Positions 25,585-38,690 of a DNA stretch of 64,000 nucleotides are shown here, in pieces. The position numbers were made by a program, and so were the translations under genes. The stretch comes from Monomorium pharaonis (lineage: Eukaryota > Arthropoda > Insecta > Hymenoptera > Formicidae). The stretch is taken from positions 21,341,495 through 21,405,494 of the forward strand of contig NC_050475.1 of the NCBI RefSeq assembly GCF_013373865.1, written 5' to 3'. How positions within the stretch are numbered: the first letter of the stretch is position 1; the number at the start of each line of letters is the position of its first letter. Under the pieces are notes generated by a model that was not told where the DNA came from, did no database searches, and saw only the letters and a program-made list of their open reading frames with translations.

Positions 25585-27000
25585 GTAAGTGCGACCTGAA
25601 ATCCGATTGAACTTATTCATTTTAGGACTGGGTCGCCCGGCTAGTGCTATCGATCTCGCAGATCGTTCGTACATCATTTTATTTACAACGTCATCTAATG
25701 TCGCTCGGCGTAATACGAAAAACGCGACTGCATTCCTGGAATTTTCAGAGAATTTATTTTTAATCTTTAAAAATCATAAATTTTCACGGAATTTTATTGA
25801 TTTTCAAGAAAATTTTTTAATTTATTGAATTCTTCCTTAATTTAACTTTATCTCTTTTTCTAACAAAATTGTTTCCTTGATTATTTTTCTTTGATGTAAA
25901 ATTGGTCAGTTTTAAATCCGTGTATTACATGTTTTTAAAATGTTCATTAATATTTATTTTACATCAATTATTTATTGGAAATAATGATTTAAAGAAAGTA
26001 AATCGCCTTAAAGATATATTAAAATCGACTTTATCGATGAGAACTGTTTTCTTTTCTGGCACTAAAAATAAAATCAAGTACCAATACTAAAACATTTAGT
26101 TTTACTGTTTCAGATAAGTTGTTTTATAGTTTATATTAATTACTTTTTGTTCCGCACAAGTCGCATGATCTTTTTTCTACACAAACCACGCGCTCCCCCG
26201 AGAATTCGTTTGCCCAGCGCTCACCCTTTTCTGGAATTTTTCCGCGTCTCCTTCCTTTCTCTGGCGTTCGCCGTAATTTCCGGCTAACCGAATTCGCGTA
26301 TTTATTTATGCTGTCTGCAGCTTAACGGCCCGTAAGTACTGGCGCCTAACTTCTGCGGATAGAGAGGAAACCCGTTTTACGAGAAATAGAGAAGAAGTAG
26401 AGAGGAAGAGCAGTGAAAAGAGAAACAGAGAATATAGTTGATAAGATAGAAAAGGAGATATAAGAGAGAGAGAGAAAAAATACAAAAAATTACGAAAGAA
26501 CTTCTATAGTATAAGTTCAAAATTAAAAGGATAAAGTAAATATAACAGGAAGAATATAATCTATCGAATCAGAAAATATGTACGAAAATAAGGAATCAAA
26601 GAAAAATATGTATTCAAGTTTGTATGCGAAACAAAAATATTAAAACAAAATTACTTCTAAACTTTTGATGATCTAGCAATATATTAAGCTTTTTTCAAAG
26701 TATACATGATATTGAAATATTTACAATTAAATATAATAAAATATGTATACCAGTAGGAAATAAAAAAAACCGTAAACGTCACTCCGTGGAATTTAAAATC
26801 AAATTAAAAAAAGGTCTCATTAATGATGAAACAATTACACATAATCTCATAAAACTAAGATGCCATAGCATGTTTTATTGTATACATGTAATGTACACGT
26901 TAAAATATTAAACGCTAATAATCTTTTTGTAAAAATATAAACCTGTATTTTAACACGTATATGAAAACGTACGACCAAAATAATAGATGTTCTGCAAATT
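25585..27000. other. AT-rich DNA with a polypurine stretch
   Basis: AT-rich apart from a GC-richer piece at 26170-26360. A strongly purine-biased plus strand at 26380-26490 consists of GA-rich runs ending in AGAGAGAGAG. No coding signal was seen. Confidence 0.55.
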
Positions 27001-27151
27001 GTCAGTGCGTCATCTGGAGAACTTCGCGACTCAAGGATTGTCACCGATGATATAATACACAAGATACACAATCCAATTCCACATCCCAGCGTACATCTCG
27101 ATCGGAGGCAAAGAAATTTGACGAAGAGTCTCCGGAAGACGAGCGTCATCT

Positions 27152-27915
27152 TCATCTCGCTGAGAAAACACAGTTTCCATATCGCGCGGAAACTGCAAGA
27201 CTAGCTGAGATGATGAAACCGTATGAGACCCAGACACCCTCCGCAGACACGAGACGCGAACGAGAATCGTAGCTGATCCAGATCACGACCGCGTCGCATG
27301 CAAGTCCCGCACGTAGATGTATCCACAAAAGAAACAGACGCTGACTAGGTCTCTGTCGAACACGATTGCCACTCATTCCCGAGGCTACAATTTGCCACAC
27401 CATTCTCCAATCAGCCCGTCCCCAACATCGCCACGGGCGTGCACAGCGACGAGAATACGACAGTTGCATCGGGAAACCTCGTGATCGCAGTCTTGCCTCG
27501 AAAAAACGATCGCACATGATCGGTCTTGAGGCGACGGATTCGACGCAAATTACCAAAGACGTTCGACTCGACGTAGTTTCCCTTCGGAGATTGCGAGGTA
27601 TATTCCGGCAAGCGTACGTACGTCTAAGCTGTCCGTAACTCCAGACGTGAACGTCTCCCTCGTCCCACTGTCGCCACCATTGGCGTGGTACGAATATTGG
27701 TACGAACTCCCGTTCAACTTGCTCAACGATTTGACGGAAGGTCCAAGCTGCACCGCGAAGGAACGCTGCATGCTCGAGATCCATTGTAGTCTCGAGTAAT
27801 GCACGATCACGTTCAACGGGCACGATATATACGCTTTTGGTACGCAAAGTGCTGCACGGAACGTGGCAACACAAACGACTGGTTATTTCGCGGTGAGCAG
27901 CAACTGTTAACGGTA
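27152..27915 (-). CDS. Long open frame in a GC-rich island, coding status uncertain
   Basis: On the minus strand one frame is free of stops for about 254 codons, from just below 27915 down to the stop at 27152. The first ATG-encoded Met falls in the segment reading TTMDLEHAAFLRGAAW. The 0.9-kb island is clearly more GC-rich than its AT-rich flanks. A TATATAA box lies at the 5' edge of the frame (about 27918-27926 on the minus strand). Other frames are also open for 70-90 codons: minus 27550-27816 (contains KSLSKLNGSSYQYSYHANG) and an antisense plus frame ending near 27800 (contains LAWYEYWYELPFNLLNDL). I therefore cannot say which strand or frame, if any, is translated. The late part is rich in Arg, Trp and Cys, as frame-shifted reads often are. 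A decayed transposon or gene relic is an alternative. No known domain was recognised. Confidence 0.25.
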
Positions 27916-28380
27916 GCGATTATATAGACACAGATCCCCACAGATTGCTTCACTGATTTTGGAACTTCGATAGAGGCATGTCTGCTCTTCATGTGTGAAT
28001 ATATGTCATATTGTATTTTAAATTAAATTCTTTTTAGGTTTCTTCTTTAAGCCAGTATGCAATAATATTTAACCTACGCTTGAATTCATAAACAATTTCT
28101 CAATAACATTGTCTGAAACTGATACAAAAAAACGAATATTTTAACGGATGAATAGGCAATATTTTAAACATGTAAGCTTATCGTGTGGTTCATCACAAAT
28201 TCAAATGAAGACGTGCGCATATCGAAATTCAAGATCGAAATCAAGATAAAAAAACGTTTTTTCGTGTACTTCTATGTACTTCTATGAAGTGCCGAAATGA
28301 AAAAAACATAAAACGACAAAGGCGCGCGACGAAAGGAACGAAAAGGAGTAGTAGAAATCGTCACACGTAGGCGGATCAGC
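27916..28380. other. AT-rich spacer
   Basis: A/T-rich DNA with no open frame of note and no repeat recognised. Confidence 0.6.
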
Positions 28381-28387
28381 ACTAGCT

Positions 28388-28910
28388 TCCGGGGAAATGG
28401 AGCGTAAAAGGTTAAAGAGACGACGTGAAACGGAGAAGAGTCTCGAAATAATGATAATGAAGAAACGGAAAATGGCGAAGCACAGTAAACGGAGAAGAGA
28501 TGGAGGAAAGGAGAGGATTTCGCAATGTGAATTGGAAAGAAGGAAAAAGAGAGGGCGTTCAATGAGACAAAGGAACGAAGGAAGTTTGTGCGCGAGGAGA
28601 TGGTAGCAGAGACCGAGCGGTGATACGAAACGATGCGCCGCTTGAGGAAGAGGTGGATAACGATGGAAGAAGACCGCAAAGACAGAGTAAACATGACAGC
28701 GGGGGATAAAGGGCAGCGGAGAGATACATCGGAGGCTGGAGGATAGGTGGTAGGTACGGTAGCCGAATAGCAAAGAGAACCCGATGGGGATACTGCTCGG
28801 GGTTGGGAGGAGAGGAGAGGCGCGAGCTTCTGCACGCAGACGCGAAATTAAGGGAACGCTCTGTCTCCCGTGGGAGTAATGAACGGGGGGGTATGAATGA
28901 GCGGAAAGTA
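28388..28910. other. Purine-skewed tract (plus strand mostly A and G)
   Basis: For roughly 520 bp the plus strand is dominated by A and G (GAAACGGAGAAGAG, GGAAAGAAGGAAAAAGAGAG, GGAGGAGAGGAGAGG). Stop codons all contain purines, so the pyrimidine-rich complement lacks stops in all three frames. That produces the overlapping Ser/Leu/Phe/Pro-rich minus-strand open frames of up to 227 codons here. The skew itself is real and unexplained; the frames are not evidence of genes. Confidence 0.8.
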
Positions 28911-28979
28911 CGGCACCGAGACACACTGGTGTACTGGAACACGTTAATGGCAACCATTGCTTCATGTTGCTGTAGCCCC

Positions 28980-31900
28980 GTCTAGTTTAGTTACATCCTG
29001 ATATATGTATAAGACTGATATTACCGCGGGTTGCGCGCGACTATCGCGCGCATGTTGAACGGATTAAATTCCTGAATTCCCCAAATCGATTTTTGGAAGT
29101 TTCAAGCTCCGCGATACAAACTCTCTGCTACTCGAACGGCCCACGGAATCACGTTCATCAAGAACCTTTCAGTCTCCCTAATTAAATTGAAACGGAAAAT
29201 TGTGAACCTGTGTACAATTATATCAAATGTCTTGGAATTGATAGTACAATTAAAAAAGTTTCTTAGAAAACGAATTTCTTAGAAAAAATCAAGTGTAAAA
29301 TATCCTCTAAAACTTTCTCTGCGCGAAATTGCGTTTTTCTTTATTCAGTAAGAACGACTTAAAAAATGAGCGAATTAAAAACATATTTGTAAAAAAAAAG
29401 ATTTAGATTTATTTACAGATACCACAAGTCATTTAATTAATTTATTTGTTGGTATGTTTTTTTTTTCTAGAAAACTCCATTGGATTAGCCGTGTCGCAAC
29501 ACACATACGTTTTACCTCGTGCGGTGAAATGTACGAGAGTTTACGACCAATGCCCGTTACGCGGGATGTTCCGGAATGTACATCGGTGTGCGTGTGCAGC
29601 AAGATGCAGCAAGATGCCCGTACACGGCGCGACGTCGCCGTCATTCGCGTCGCGTCGAATCGCGTCGCGTCGCGTGAGCGTATGTAATGTACGGTCGAAT
29701 ACGTTACACCGGGCCATGTAATCGCGCACGTCGCGTATAACTATTTGCTCTCAAGATATACCGACTCGTTTGCTTTTCGTTTAGTTTATGTCGGCCCGGT
29801 TAATTAATTTGCCGTACAAGTGACAGACTATGAGCAAAATATTAAACGTCAATTAATCAGCTGCTATTACGCTTTCCAAGAGAAAGAAGGAAAATAATAT
29901 TAATAAATAAATAAGTTAAATTTAAAAATACATTTTCTTAGATGTTATTTGTATACGCTATTTTTACCCGCTACAGCAATCAATTCTTATAAATCTTGGT
30001 GTAATAAGGTGCAATAATCGGAATGTCCGTCAACTTCTCTGAAAAAAAGCTGTTTCGAAGTAATTTAATTAACTTATTAAATCTGCGTGACACAAAACAC
30101 CATTTGAATTTCCATTCGGCAAAGAGTGGACATGAATTTGTCAAAGAGCTTTTGTCCACGATTGAAAACCATCCGATTAAACGCAGCACATCCGTGTACG
30201 TACTCACGGTTTTTAATTACGCGAAACGCGATTATCTGTAACATTCATCAAAGAGAGCCTGGCCGCTCGTCGGGGATCGCGGAAACGCGCGCCGTCCGTA
30301 ATTTACAGCGCGCAAAGTCGCGAGAAGCGTGCAAACACGCGAGATACGCTCGTTAACGGGCTCGCGCCCGCGATCATCATGTACATGCGATCGGCGTGTG
30401 ATTATGTGTGCGCGAAAAAAAATGGACCGACCGACGTCGTCGTTGTAATCGTCTCGTCGCGGAGGCCACGCGGGAGACGCGAAAAAGAGCAGTCCACGTT
30501 TCCACCATCGAGCGCGACGGCGGAAATGCAAATGATCGCGGCCGGACATGCGAATGTGCAAATACAAACAGATAGCGGCGGAACGAGAGGCGGAGGGAAG
30601 GTGGGAGAGAAGGGGGAGGACGTTCGTCGCCCCTGCGCGATCAGGATAACGCCCGGCAGTAGCCAGGGGTGGATTGTGACCTAGTAACCTCTGGCCGGAC
30701 AGAAGACCGGAGAACGTGCGAAAAAAGCAATAACGACGTTTCTCTGTTTTCGAAGGACTCGTGCACGAGTGCGTACCGTTTCGTTAGCGCACTTTAATCT
30801 TTTTAATAGCTAAAAAACTTCCAGTTGAAAGCCGGACGTTATTCCGCGAGCAGCGGTTCGCTGTTTGCCAGGGATTTTATGCATCTAAAGGAAACATGGC
30901 GTTTATATTTCGCATCGAAATGTCGCGTATCTACATAATGAATCTGACCTAGTTGAACATCATTTTCATAACAAGGTGATTGTTAATTAGGGGGGGATTG
31001 ATAAAGTCGCGGTAGAATAATTGAATGGTTAATCATGAAAAGTTTTCTTTTAAAACACAGAAAAGGCACTTTTCCCTCTGCTGGAGTATAAAGCGAATAA
31101 TATTTTTCACAATAATGTATTAACAGAGATAATTTTCCTTTAAAATTCTGTTCAATTGAAAGAGTCACATTTCATAAAAGTTTATATTGAAATATAAAGA
31201 GCTTAATGACGACGCAGCAAAAATCCGAAATAAAGCAATTCACTAAATCGTCTGTCAAAGGCGATCGATGAAGTTGGGAGGGATAATCTGCTATGGACGT
31301 ATTGTATACGATTCGTGCGAAAATCATTGCGATTCGTTAATTTTATGGTAATTTATTCATATGAATTGTGCGTATATGCGTATTGATTGATAAAATCGAA
31401 GCACTAATTACGCGCAACGGGAACACATTCATTTGCCAGCTCTCCCGAATTCGTTTTTAATTTATAAATGGCCAAGCAGATCTCTCAACAATGCTAATTA
31501 AATATTAAACGTGAATAAGCAATTTCTCTATTTTCTCTCCTTTAATGTTTATTTACTCGAGATTTTACTGTCATTTTATAAACTTAGATTTACTTTCATT
31601 TTATAAATTTTATAAAATTTAGATTATTTTCTAGAGAAAAAGAAAGAGAGAGAAGGAGAGAGACGAAAAAATGGCTTTATAACATACCTAAGCGCAACGC
31701 TGTTTTCAACAGACGTGAAGATTCACATTTTAAGATTTTAAGTTGACAGCGCGTAATTGATTATTTTCGGTGAGAATAAGATAACACTGAACACCGCGAA
31801 TTTCAAATTTACCTGCGGCCCCGTCCGCCGTAAATAAACTAGAAGCGGTTTCGAGAATTTAATAACCGCCGCGAGACGGAAAGTCCCTTTTCCCTGCCCT

Positions 31901-33430
31901 CTTCGCCAATTTTGGATGCAATATTAAACGCTCCCCGCAAGTCGCCTCGTAATTGTATATACGTATATATACGCACGGGATTATAAATACGTAACCGCGC
32001 GTGCGAGATTAATCGAGGAAATTGATTTAACTTTTCTGCAAAATTTCCTTTGCCGGACTCGCCGCTTAAATTAAAGAGCATAACGTTTCTGCGACGTTCT
32101 TTCCCGCAAAATATGATAATAATGACGGAAAAGATAAAAAAGTCTATCTTGTGTAAATATACCGTAATAATCGTTTAATTGATGCCTGTAAAAAATAGAC
32201 GGTTTAATTATTTGCTCAAATATAATTACACCGCAAAATATAAAATTTCAAAAAATTACAAATAATTAATGCTTAAAAATAAAAGAGTTACTTCTTGCAA
32301 CGATCTTTGTATTGTACGATTTACATCCTGGAAAAATTATATTTTGAAACACTTTTATCGAAGCATTTGATTTTACTTTGACAAAAATTCACCACTCTGG
32401 CATGCAATTCCTGCGTTCCATCAGTTCATTGTAATCCGCGTCTCGCTTATATCGAACACATATACATTGCGAAGCTATAGGTGTACGTGCGAAGACGAGG
32501 CGACAGACGACTTCTAGAAAAAGTTTGGAGACGAACAAAAATCGACGTCACCGTCAACATTTATTACGATTAACACCACTGTTATCGACAGTGAGCACTG
32601 ACACTTGATGTAAGGATCGAGCGTTCCCCAAACGGGTAACCGAGAGGGTAGATTTCATCTTATATTTTACGTGTACGTAGCGCATGTTCGCGCGCGATAC
32701 GTATTCCCTCGTCGTTTTCTCATTTCTCGGATAATAATAAAATAGATGAGGGTACGGCGAAGGTACGAAAGGAGTGAGGGGAAAGAAAAATAAACCATAT
32801 TGATAAGAAATCCGATATGAGTCTGCTCTAGTAGAATAAAAATTATATAACCATCAGTGACGTAAACTTTATGATCAAATTTCTTCTCGCTAGAACTGGC
32901 CGGTCCGCTTGAATACACAACAATACTTTTCAGATAAATTATATATTTATTTTCTCTCTCTACGCGAAATTTTTTCTCTTCCAACATTTTCAGAAAATAT
33001 TTTTAATTATAAAAAAATTATCTAGAAGTGTTATTACAGCGATGTTCACTGAAATTTTATAAAATTGTAAATTATAATATACATAGACCTGTATGCTACA
33101 CTTATTGCTAATCGATTAATCAACATTTTTTATTATGAAAAAAAAAAAAACAACCGAAAGAGAATTTTGTCAGTAAAAAAAGAGTTTCAATTTATAAGTA
33201 AAATTGCAAAAACATTTCTGAAAGAATATCAATAAAATCCCGTGAAAGTTATTTTAGCTTTTTCTCGGTAGTAACCGTCCTTTATAAATATTACGAGAGA
33301 TTATATTTCAAACACATCATTTGATAACCACAGAAAGTGTAACATTTATAACATAGTTGTGCAAATACCACGTGGAAATTTCGGTTTAGTAATAAAACCG
33401 ACTGTCTGTGTTTTCTTAAAGAGATAATTA
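28980..33430. other. Gene-poor stretch
   Basis: AT-rich with GC-richer parts at 29500-29780 and 30240-30720. A GCGTC/GCGTCGAATC-type short tandem repeat lies at 29647-29675. The plus-strand frame at 30023-30241 starts MSVNFSEKKLFRSNL and has reasonable protein-like composition over 72 codons, but no conserved feature or splice context supports it. Nothing else was recognised. Confidence 0.45.
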
Positions 33431-34350
33431 GACCTTTGATGTGTTACGTACGTGTACGGAGAGGAAGAGGGGAAGGGGGGAGGGTCTGATATTTCGGAGA
33501 TAAAAATTTTCCTTTGATCCGCGAGAGACCGACTCGTAATTCCATAATCCTTATTATATCAACGATCTCCAACCGCGCGCAAAGTCGCGGAAACCCGCGT
33601 TTGATAATTCCGAGTTTTATCGTGCGCCCGCACAAAAAGCGCCCGTCGATAGAACAAAGGGTTGAAGTTCCTCTCTGATCAGTGGAGTTCATTGAACTGT
33701 GACGGCAATTCGCGACTCGTCGCCGAGTTACATCACTTCGGTTCGCTACGCTTCGTGTCGACGAAAAATCGAGACGGGGCACGTAAGGAGGCAAGAGGAG
33801 AAAGCGAATGGCCGAGAAAATTGAAAGTCCGCGAGAGGGGATGAAGATATTTGGCGGGTGAATCCGGAGGATCGGGGGACCGTTATTAACGAACGAACGC
33901 TCCGGCAATCGTTAGAATATTGAGACAGTCCCGTCGTGAAGCGAAGCAACGCAAAGCGACCGACTATCACCGGCTGATTGGTCCGCCGGTATAAAACGAA
34001 AAAAATAAAACGGAAGGCAAAAAGAAGAGAAGTAACCGTCGAAGTCGTAAATTACCGCCGGCGATTCCTTGATTCGATTGGGAACGTGGAATATCCCGGA
34101 GCCTGCCTCGAACGTGACCAGAGGGCTGCTTCCGGTTGGTTCGAAAAGAGACGCGCTCTCTTTCTCCCGTGGAAACTAATGATCGCGACTTGGCCGATCC
34201 GTTTATCGAATTAGTCGCAAGGAACTGGAAAGTGCCGTTGATCTTCGGCTTTCTCGAAAAAATAAATTGCTCCCGACCCAACTGGTGGCTTTTGCACTTT
34301 AATGTCTTTTTAGCTCGGCCATCTACAATGTCGGAAACATTAATGTGTTA
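33431..34350. other. GC-richer block with overlapping frames
   Basis: CpG-rich, with open frames on both strands (for example 33444-33908 -, 33967-34281 -, 33978-34214 +). None has recognisable domains, and the Arg/Ser/Lys bias is that of GC-rich low-stop DNA. Confidence 0.4.
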
Positions 34351-35848
34351 ATGCTATTTTGTTACGGAATAAAGTGTATTTTGCGTGTATGTATATAGAA
34401 TGTTATACATTGCATCTCAAGTTGCATGCACAAAAACTTAGCGTAAACCCCGTAAATTTTGCAAGACTTCAAATAAACCCGAGAAGAAATACCCTAGAGA
34501 CATTTTTGAGAAAAAGACGCCAACAAAGATGTACTCGTATTTGTGTTTAGATTTCTACCTTTAACGTTATATAAACAAAGTTAAGCAAACTGCTGCGTCT
34601 TTCTAAAAAGATCTTACCAAAGTCAATCATTATAGGAGGAGCCATCTTCTTTCTTTTCGAGCGCCATCATCAAAGTTTCATGAGCAAAACGTAAGAAAAC
34701 ATAAAGCGCCGACTGGTTTAATAAAATACGAGGCTATCGATTGCCGGCTCGGCTTTTGCCTACCAACATGAACTTCCAGTATCGCATTTAATCCAACGAT
34801 TTCATCTATAAAATACGGAATGAAAGATAACTCTTAATTAACCGTACTTCCAAGTGGACGCTAATTATAAAACGGCGATTAGCTGCTTTATTAATATTTA
34901 TTCTATAGATTTCTATTCTAGATTTTATCTCTGAGTTAAAATTTTTATATTCGAATCACACGATCAAAGTAAAGCAATCTATTTCAAGCAGAGCAGCAGT
35001 TGAGTAGTAACTGAAAAGATAAAATTAAATAATAGCTCAGTTAATTTTATAAGTAAATTTTTAACTTCGAACAAGTTATTTCTAAATGCGCAAGATACAT
35101 AAATTATAATTTATTAACTTTTTTCTCAAATTTATCTATGTGCGCAAAAGAAAAAAAAACCTTTGCAATGCGACAATTATTTGTCATTTGCAATGGACGA
35201 TCAGAAATGGATTCATTAATCGAAAGCTTTCCAAATGACGCATTACGAAATTAATTAGTATCGGCAGCCGTGATCACGAGGAGCTTTTCTAAATCCAGCT
35301 TAGCACTTCGGAAATGATAGTCTTAAGCAGATTCCCAATGGGAAATAAATTCTCTCGCGACCCTCTCATCGATCCCGCCCGTAGCTCATGGAGCCCCATA
35401 ATTCTATATTCCCGACCGTACCAGCGAATTTCGTTCGTTGCAGCAATCCGCCGCATGTTATCGATTTTAGCCGGCAAAGAAAGATACGTTGTAAATATAA
35501 CGAAAAATATGTCAAGCTGGCCGTTGCGTGGAAACGCGTATAGAATAAACACACTCTCTTTCGCTGCGCGACTAAGCGTATTAATTATAATTATCGCGCA
35601 TATTAAGTCATCAATTATTATCCGCTTAAACCGCATTCGGCTTGATTGTGCAGTTGAATATATAATTAAGATTATACGACACGCGTCATCAATTATTAAC
35701 ACGAACGTCCGAAATACGGATTGATTTATACGATCGAGTGACACGCACGCGGACGAAATAATCTTATCGCAACATTTTCAGGGTCTTCAACTCCATTTCG
35801 CGAGCTTTGTGTGCCGAAAACAAGAGAGCGCAATATAGCTTCGCGCGT
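34351..35848. other. Mostly AT-rich DNA, no gene seen
   Basis: Both strands are open over 35289-35744 in partly overlapping frames (about 151 codons minus, 136 codons plus), rich in Ile and Arg. Neither has an identifiable motif or supporting splice sites. Confidence 0.45.
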
Positions 35849-35856
35849 CTGGGGAA

Positions 35857-36194
35857 CAGTGCTGCCAGACCCCCCGCCATGGGTCAAGCCGCGCATGTGT
35901 AATGGATGGCAAATACAGTTATGTGTATTATGGGCGCTTAATTTTGGCGGGCCCAGTACTCTCAGTACAGAGGATATCTCAGTAGTATTTTTGCCAAATA
36001 AAATATTTTTCTTAATTACAGAAAAATGTGTATTTTTTATCATTATGTGAACATTCTACTCTCTACTTATCCACGCACACCTGAGTGTGTAGTCACAAGA
36101 GTCTACAGATTTGTGATACGTTACTGTATTTCAACTCGTAAGCGCATGCGTCGGCCTACCGTGCCGGGCAACCCGGCAAAATCTGGCAGCTCTG
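35857..36194. mobile_element. 338-bp non-autonomous hAT-type element (MITE)
   Basis: The element begins CAGTGCTGCCAGACC and ends ATCTGGCAGCTCTG, giving terminal inverted repeats CAG-W-GCTGCCAGA. It is bounded by a perfect 8-bp direct repeat, CTGGGGAA, at 35849-35856 and 36195-36202. An 8-bp target duplication and CAG...CTG ends are the hAT superfamily signature. Looser inverted similarity continues inward (GCCGCGCATG opposite CCGACGCATGCGC; AAATACAGT on both arms). No transposase frame is present, so it must have been moved in trans. Short open frames that cross it are artefacts. The perfect target duplication suggests an insertion that is not very old. Confidence 0.88.
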
Positions 36195-36550
36195 CTGGGG
36201 AACGCCAGCCAGACTCTCTTCTCGAGCCGCCGAGACTTTATGCGCGGTGCAAATCTCGAGAGGGATGGAAGCGAAATAAGATAAAAATCCCCCGCGGGTT
36301 AAAATCCCCGGATTTTTTTAAAGCTATCTATTTGTGCGCCATGCAATGCGCGCTCGCGCGGCTGGTTAACAACTTCTAATAAACCGTAAGCCGTCCGTAG
36401 CTCTCCGCGGTCGCGTCTTTCCTCGTATCGGAAAATGCTGTCCTCCGCGCTACGGTGACACGCTGTTTGAATATGCAACGCGGGCGGAATAGATAAATAG
36501 ATATTCGCGGAGAAATTTAAATTGCGATTCAGATTACAGTTAGCGATATA

Positions 36551-36598
36551 TCTTCCTCTCTCTCCCTTCCCTCCCTCCTCTCTCTCTCTCTCTCCCTT
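36551..36598. repeat. CT-rich microsatellite
   Basis: CTCTCTC and CCCTCC runs ending in a pure CT stretch. Confidence 0.9.
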
Positions 36599-36851
36599 TT
36601 TTATGTCAATCTATGTCGCAAACTTGCATTTACCTTCGAAAATCTTACACGATTGTTACCTTTATGTTTAATTAATACGAGAGAGTTCTGATAGTAGTTT
36701 CGCGACGGAATAATAATTATCGCGAAGTTTTCGCTTCTCTCTAACTTGCAGCCTGGCGTAGACAGTTTCGTAATATGCGCGACGTCATTATTGTTCCAGT
36801 CGTAGCATCGACATGTATGTTATTTCCCGATATACAGATATGATTTTTTAT

Positions 36852-36857
36852 TCTCTC

Positions 36858-36894
<37 letters not shown>
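36852..36894. repeat. (CT)n microsatellite
   Basis: A CT run of about 43 bp with one CC interruption. It produces Ser/Leu repeats on one strand and Glu/Arg repeats on the other, which are not genuine proteins. Confidence 0.95.
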
Positions 36895-38358
36895 ATTTCG
36901 TTCTCCGTGTGCAATCCAAAATGAATACATCGTTTCCCTATTGTATTTATGACAATGCTAGACCGCAACATCGTTTCCTTTCTCAATTGCATCGTTAAAC
37001 TGAAAATGAGATTTTATTTTATTTTATATATTTTTATTTCATTCTCTGAGAGTAAATAAGCAAACAACATAAAAATAATGGAATTTTACAACGCAAATTA
37101 TAAAATTAATAAATAATACGTACGTGTTAGTATATTACAAATGTTAATTTTACTAAAAAAATATGTTTCCTCTATTGTCGTTATCGTATATGTGTGTAAT
37201 ACGTTACATAAATAAAAATATATCGATGCGAGACCTAAATAAAATTTATATTACGAACGCGCATCACAAAAATAAATCAAAGGCACTCGCTTCAGAGTCA
37301 GTCGAAGGAATCTCGGTCACATTAATCGCTTGATTTAATTTTATCGATCGTAGTCACTGCTATTATCGGTCGCGATAAGGTGTAAAAACTGAAAGAAGGC
37401 CTTGACCAGCTTCATGTTTAATGATATACAAAATTTTATGTTAATATCATAATCAAATCGTATTAAAATATTCATATATCCATGAAAATTAAGAAAATAT
37501 GCAAGAAAACTTTATTTTTGGAAAACAATTTAGCGGAAAATGCAATTCTTAAGTTATTTACCATTAAGAATAAAAGTTGCGCAACCAACATAATTAGATA
37601 CTTTTTCAGTAGAGTGCTGATCAAAATTTCCGACATAATAGACACGTTATTTCGGAACGTTGTGTGGATGCTTCAGCATAATTTCAATGACTCGTTAATT
37701 GGGCTAATGGGCACTTTTGTGGTGATCTATTGCGATTAACGTCATATTCGTCGGACGCGTGGGTATGCCGTCATTTAATTACCAATTTATATCCTCATTA
37801 ACATCGAATGATGCTGATACTAGGCGCAAAGCCATATATAATGTGTGGGATAATTAAAGTGCGGGAACACGTTCGTGCGTTTGCGCGAATTCGAGATCGC
37901 CGCGGGTACGAAAAGAGCTGACGGGCAAGATAATCTGAGGGAAGGGGGAGGATAGTGACGGTAGTCATCGCTTTAAATTGCGAAGGAGAAACTGACGACA
38001 TACTCATTAGAAACGAGAAGCGAGTATATATGAACGTGAAGCTGTCTTGTAAACTAACCCGACCTAGTGTGGCGTTAAGTCTCTTACGGTCTCGTTATTG
38101 CATTTACACCGGGTAAGAGACACTGTCCGCTGCACACGCTCGTGAAGCACGGCTACGTGAAAAATGAAGCTTTAATGGTTTCCGCGCGCAATTATGCCAC
38201 CGTCTTATAGGAGAGAACGATTTATGTGAACGTGCCCAATTAAATGAGCTGGATACCCCATTGGACAATGTGCGCCAACAAACGAGCGTAAAAACATTTA
38301 ATCACATAGACCATAGACTTAACATTGCGGCAATATTATTCAATTAATTTCGTTTTTG
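36895..38358. other. AT-rich DNA, no gene seen
   Basis: Chiefly A/T-rich. The frame at 37482-37739 (+) is Lys/Ile/Asn-rich without features. A GC-richer portion lies near 37840-38180. Confidence 0.55.
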
Positions 38359-38359
38359 A

Positions 38360-38690
38360 TTGATTTAATTTTCTTTGTTATAAATAGAATACACAGATAT
38401 GCTCAAAGTCGGTTAAAAATAAATAAATTACACGGAGAAACATTAATAATGTACAGTTCATTTTAATTTGATGTAATTTTGTTATTTTAAACGTTAATAA
38501 AAGAAGTCAGTCAATTAACACTGTGCTATTAAAATTTTTAATTTTCTTTACTATAAATACAGATTTTGTTCAAAGTCGATTAAAAATACAAAAATTACAC
38601 GGAGAAAAATTTACGTGTTTCGTTAGACCTTTATTCCATTTTAATCTAATGTAGTTTATTTCATTTCCTAATTTTTTTAACGTATAAAAG
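38360..38690. repeat. Diverged tandem duplication, unit about 170 bp
   Basis: Two successive segments share the order TTTTCTTT, TATAAATA, CTCAAAGTCG or TTCAAAGTCG, GTTAAAAATA, TTACACGGAGAAA and CATTTTAATCTAATGTA-like sequence, with offsets of 167-173 bp. The shared TTACACGGAGAAA at 38429 and 38596 resembles the miniature-transposon terminal motif seen elsewhere in this window. Confidence 0.7.

Noticed and set aside
28272..28965. Minus-strand open frames of 187, 227 and 132 codons
   Set aside because: All three frames are open because the minus strand is pyrimidine-rich and stop codons need purines; translations are Ser/Leu/Phe/Pro-rich without domains.
35289..35744. Complementary open frames on both strands
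   Set aside because: No splice signals, no domains and Ile/Arg-heavy translations; likely chance.
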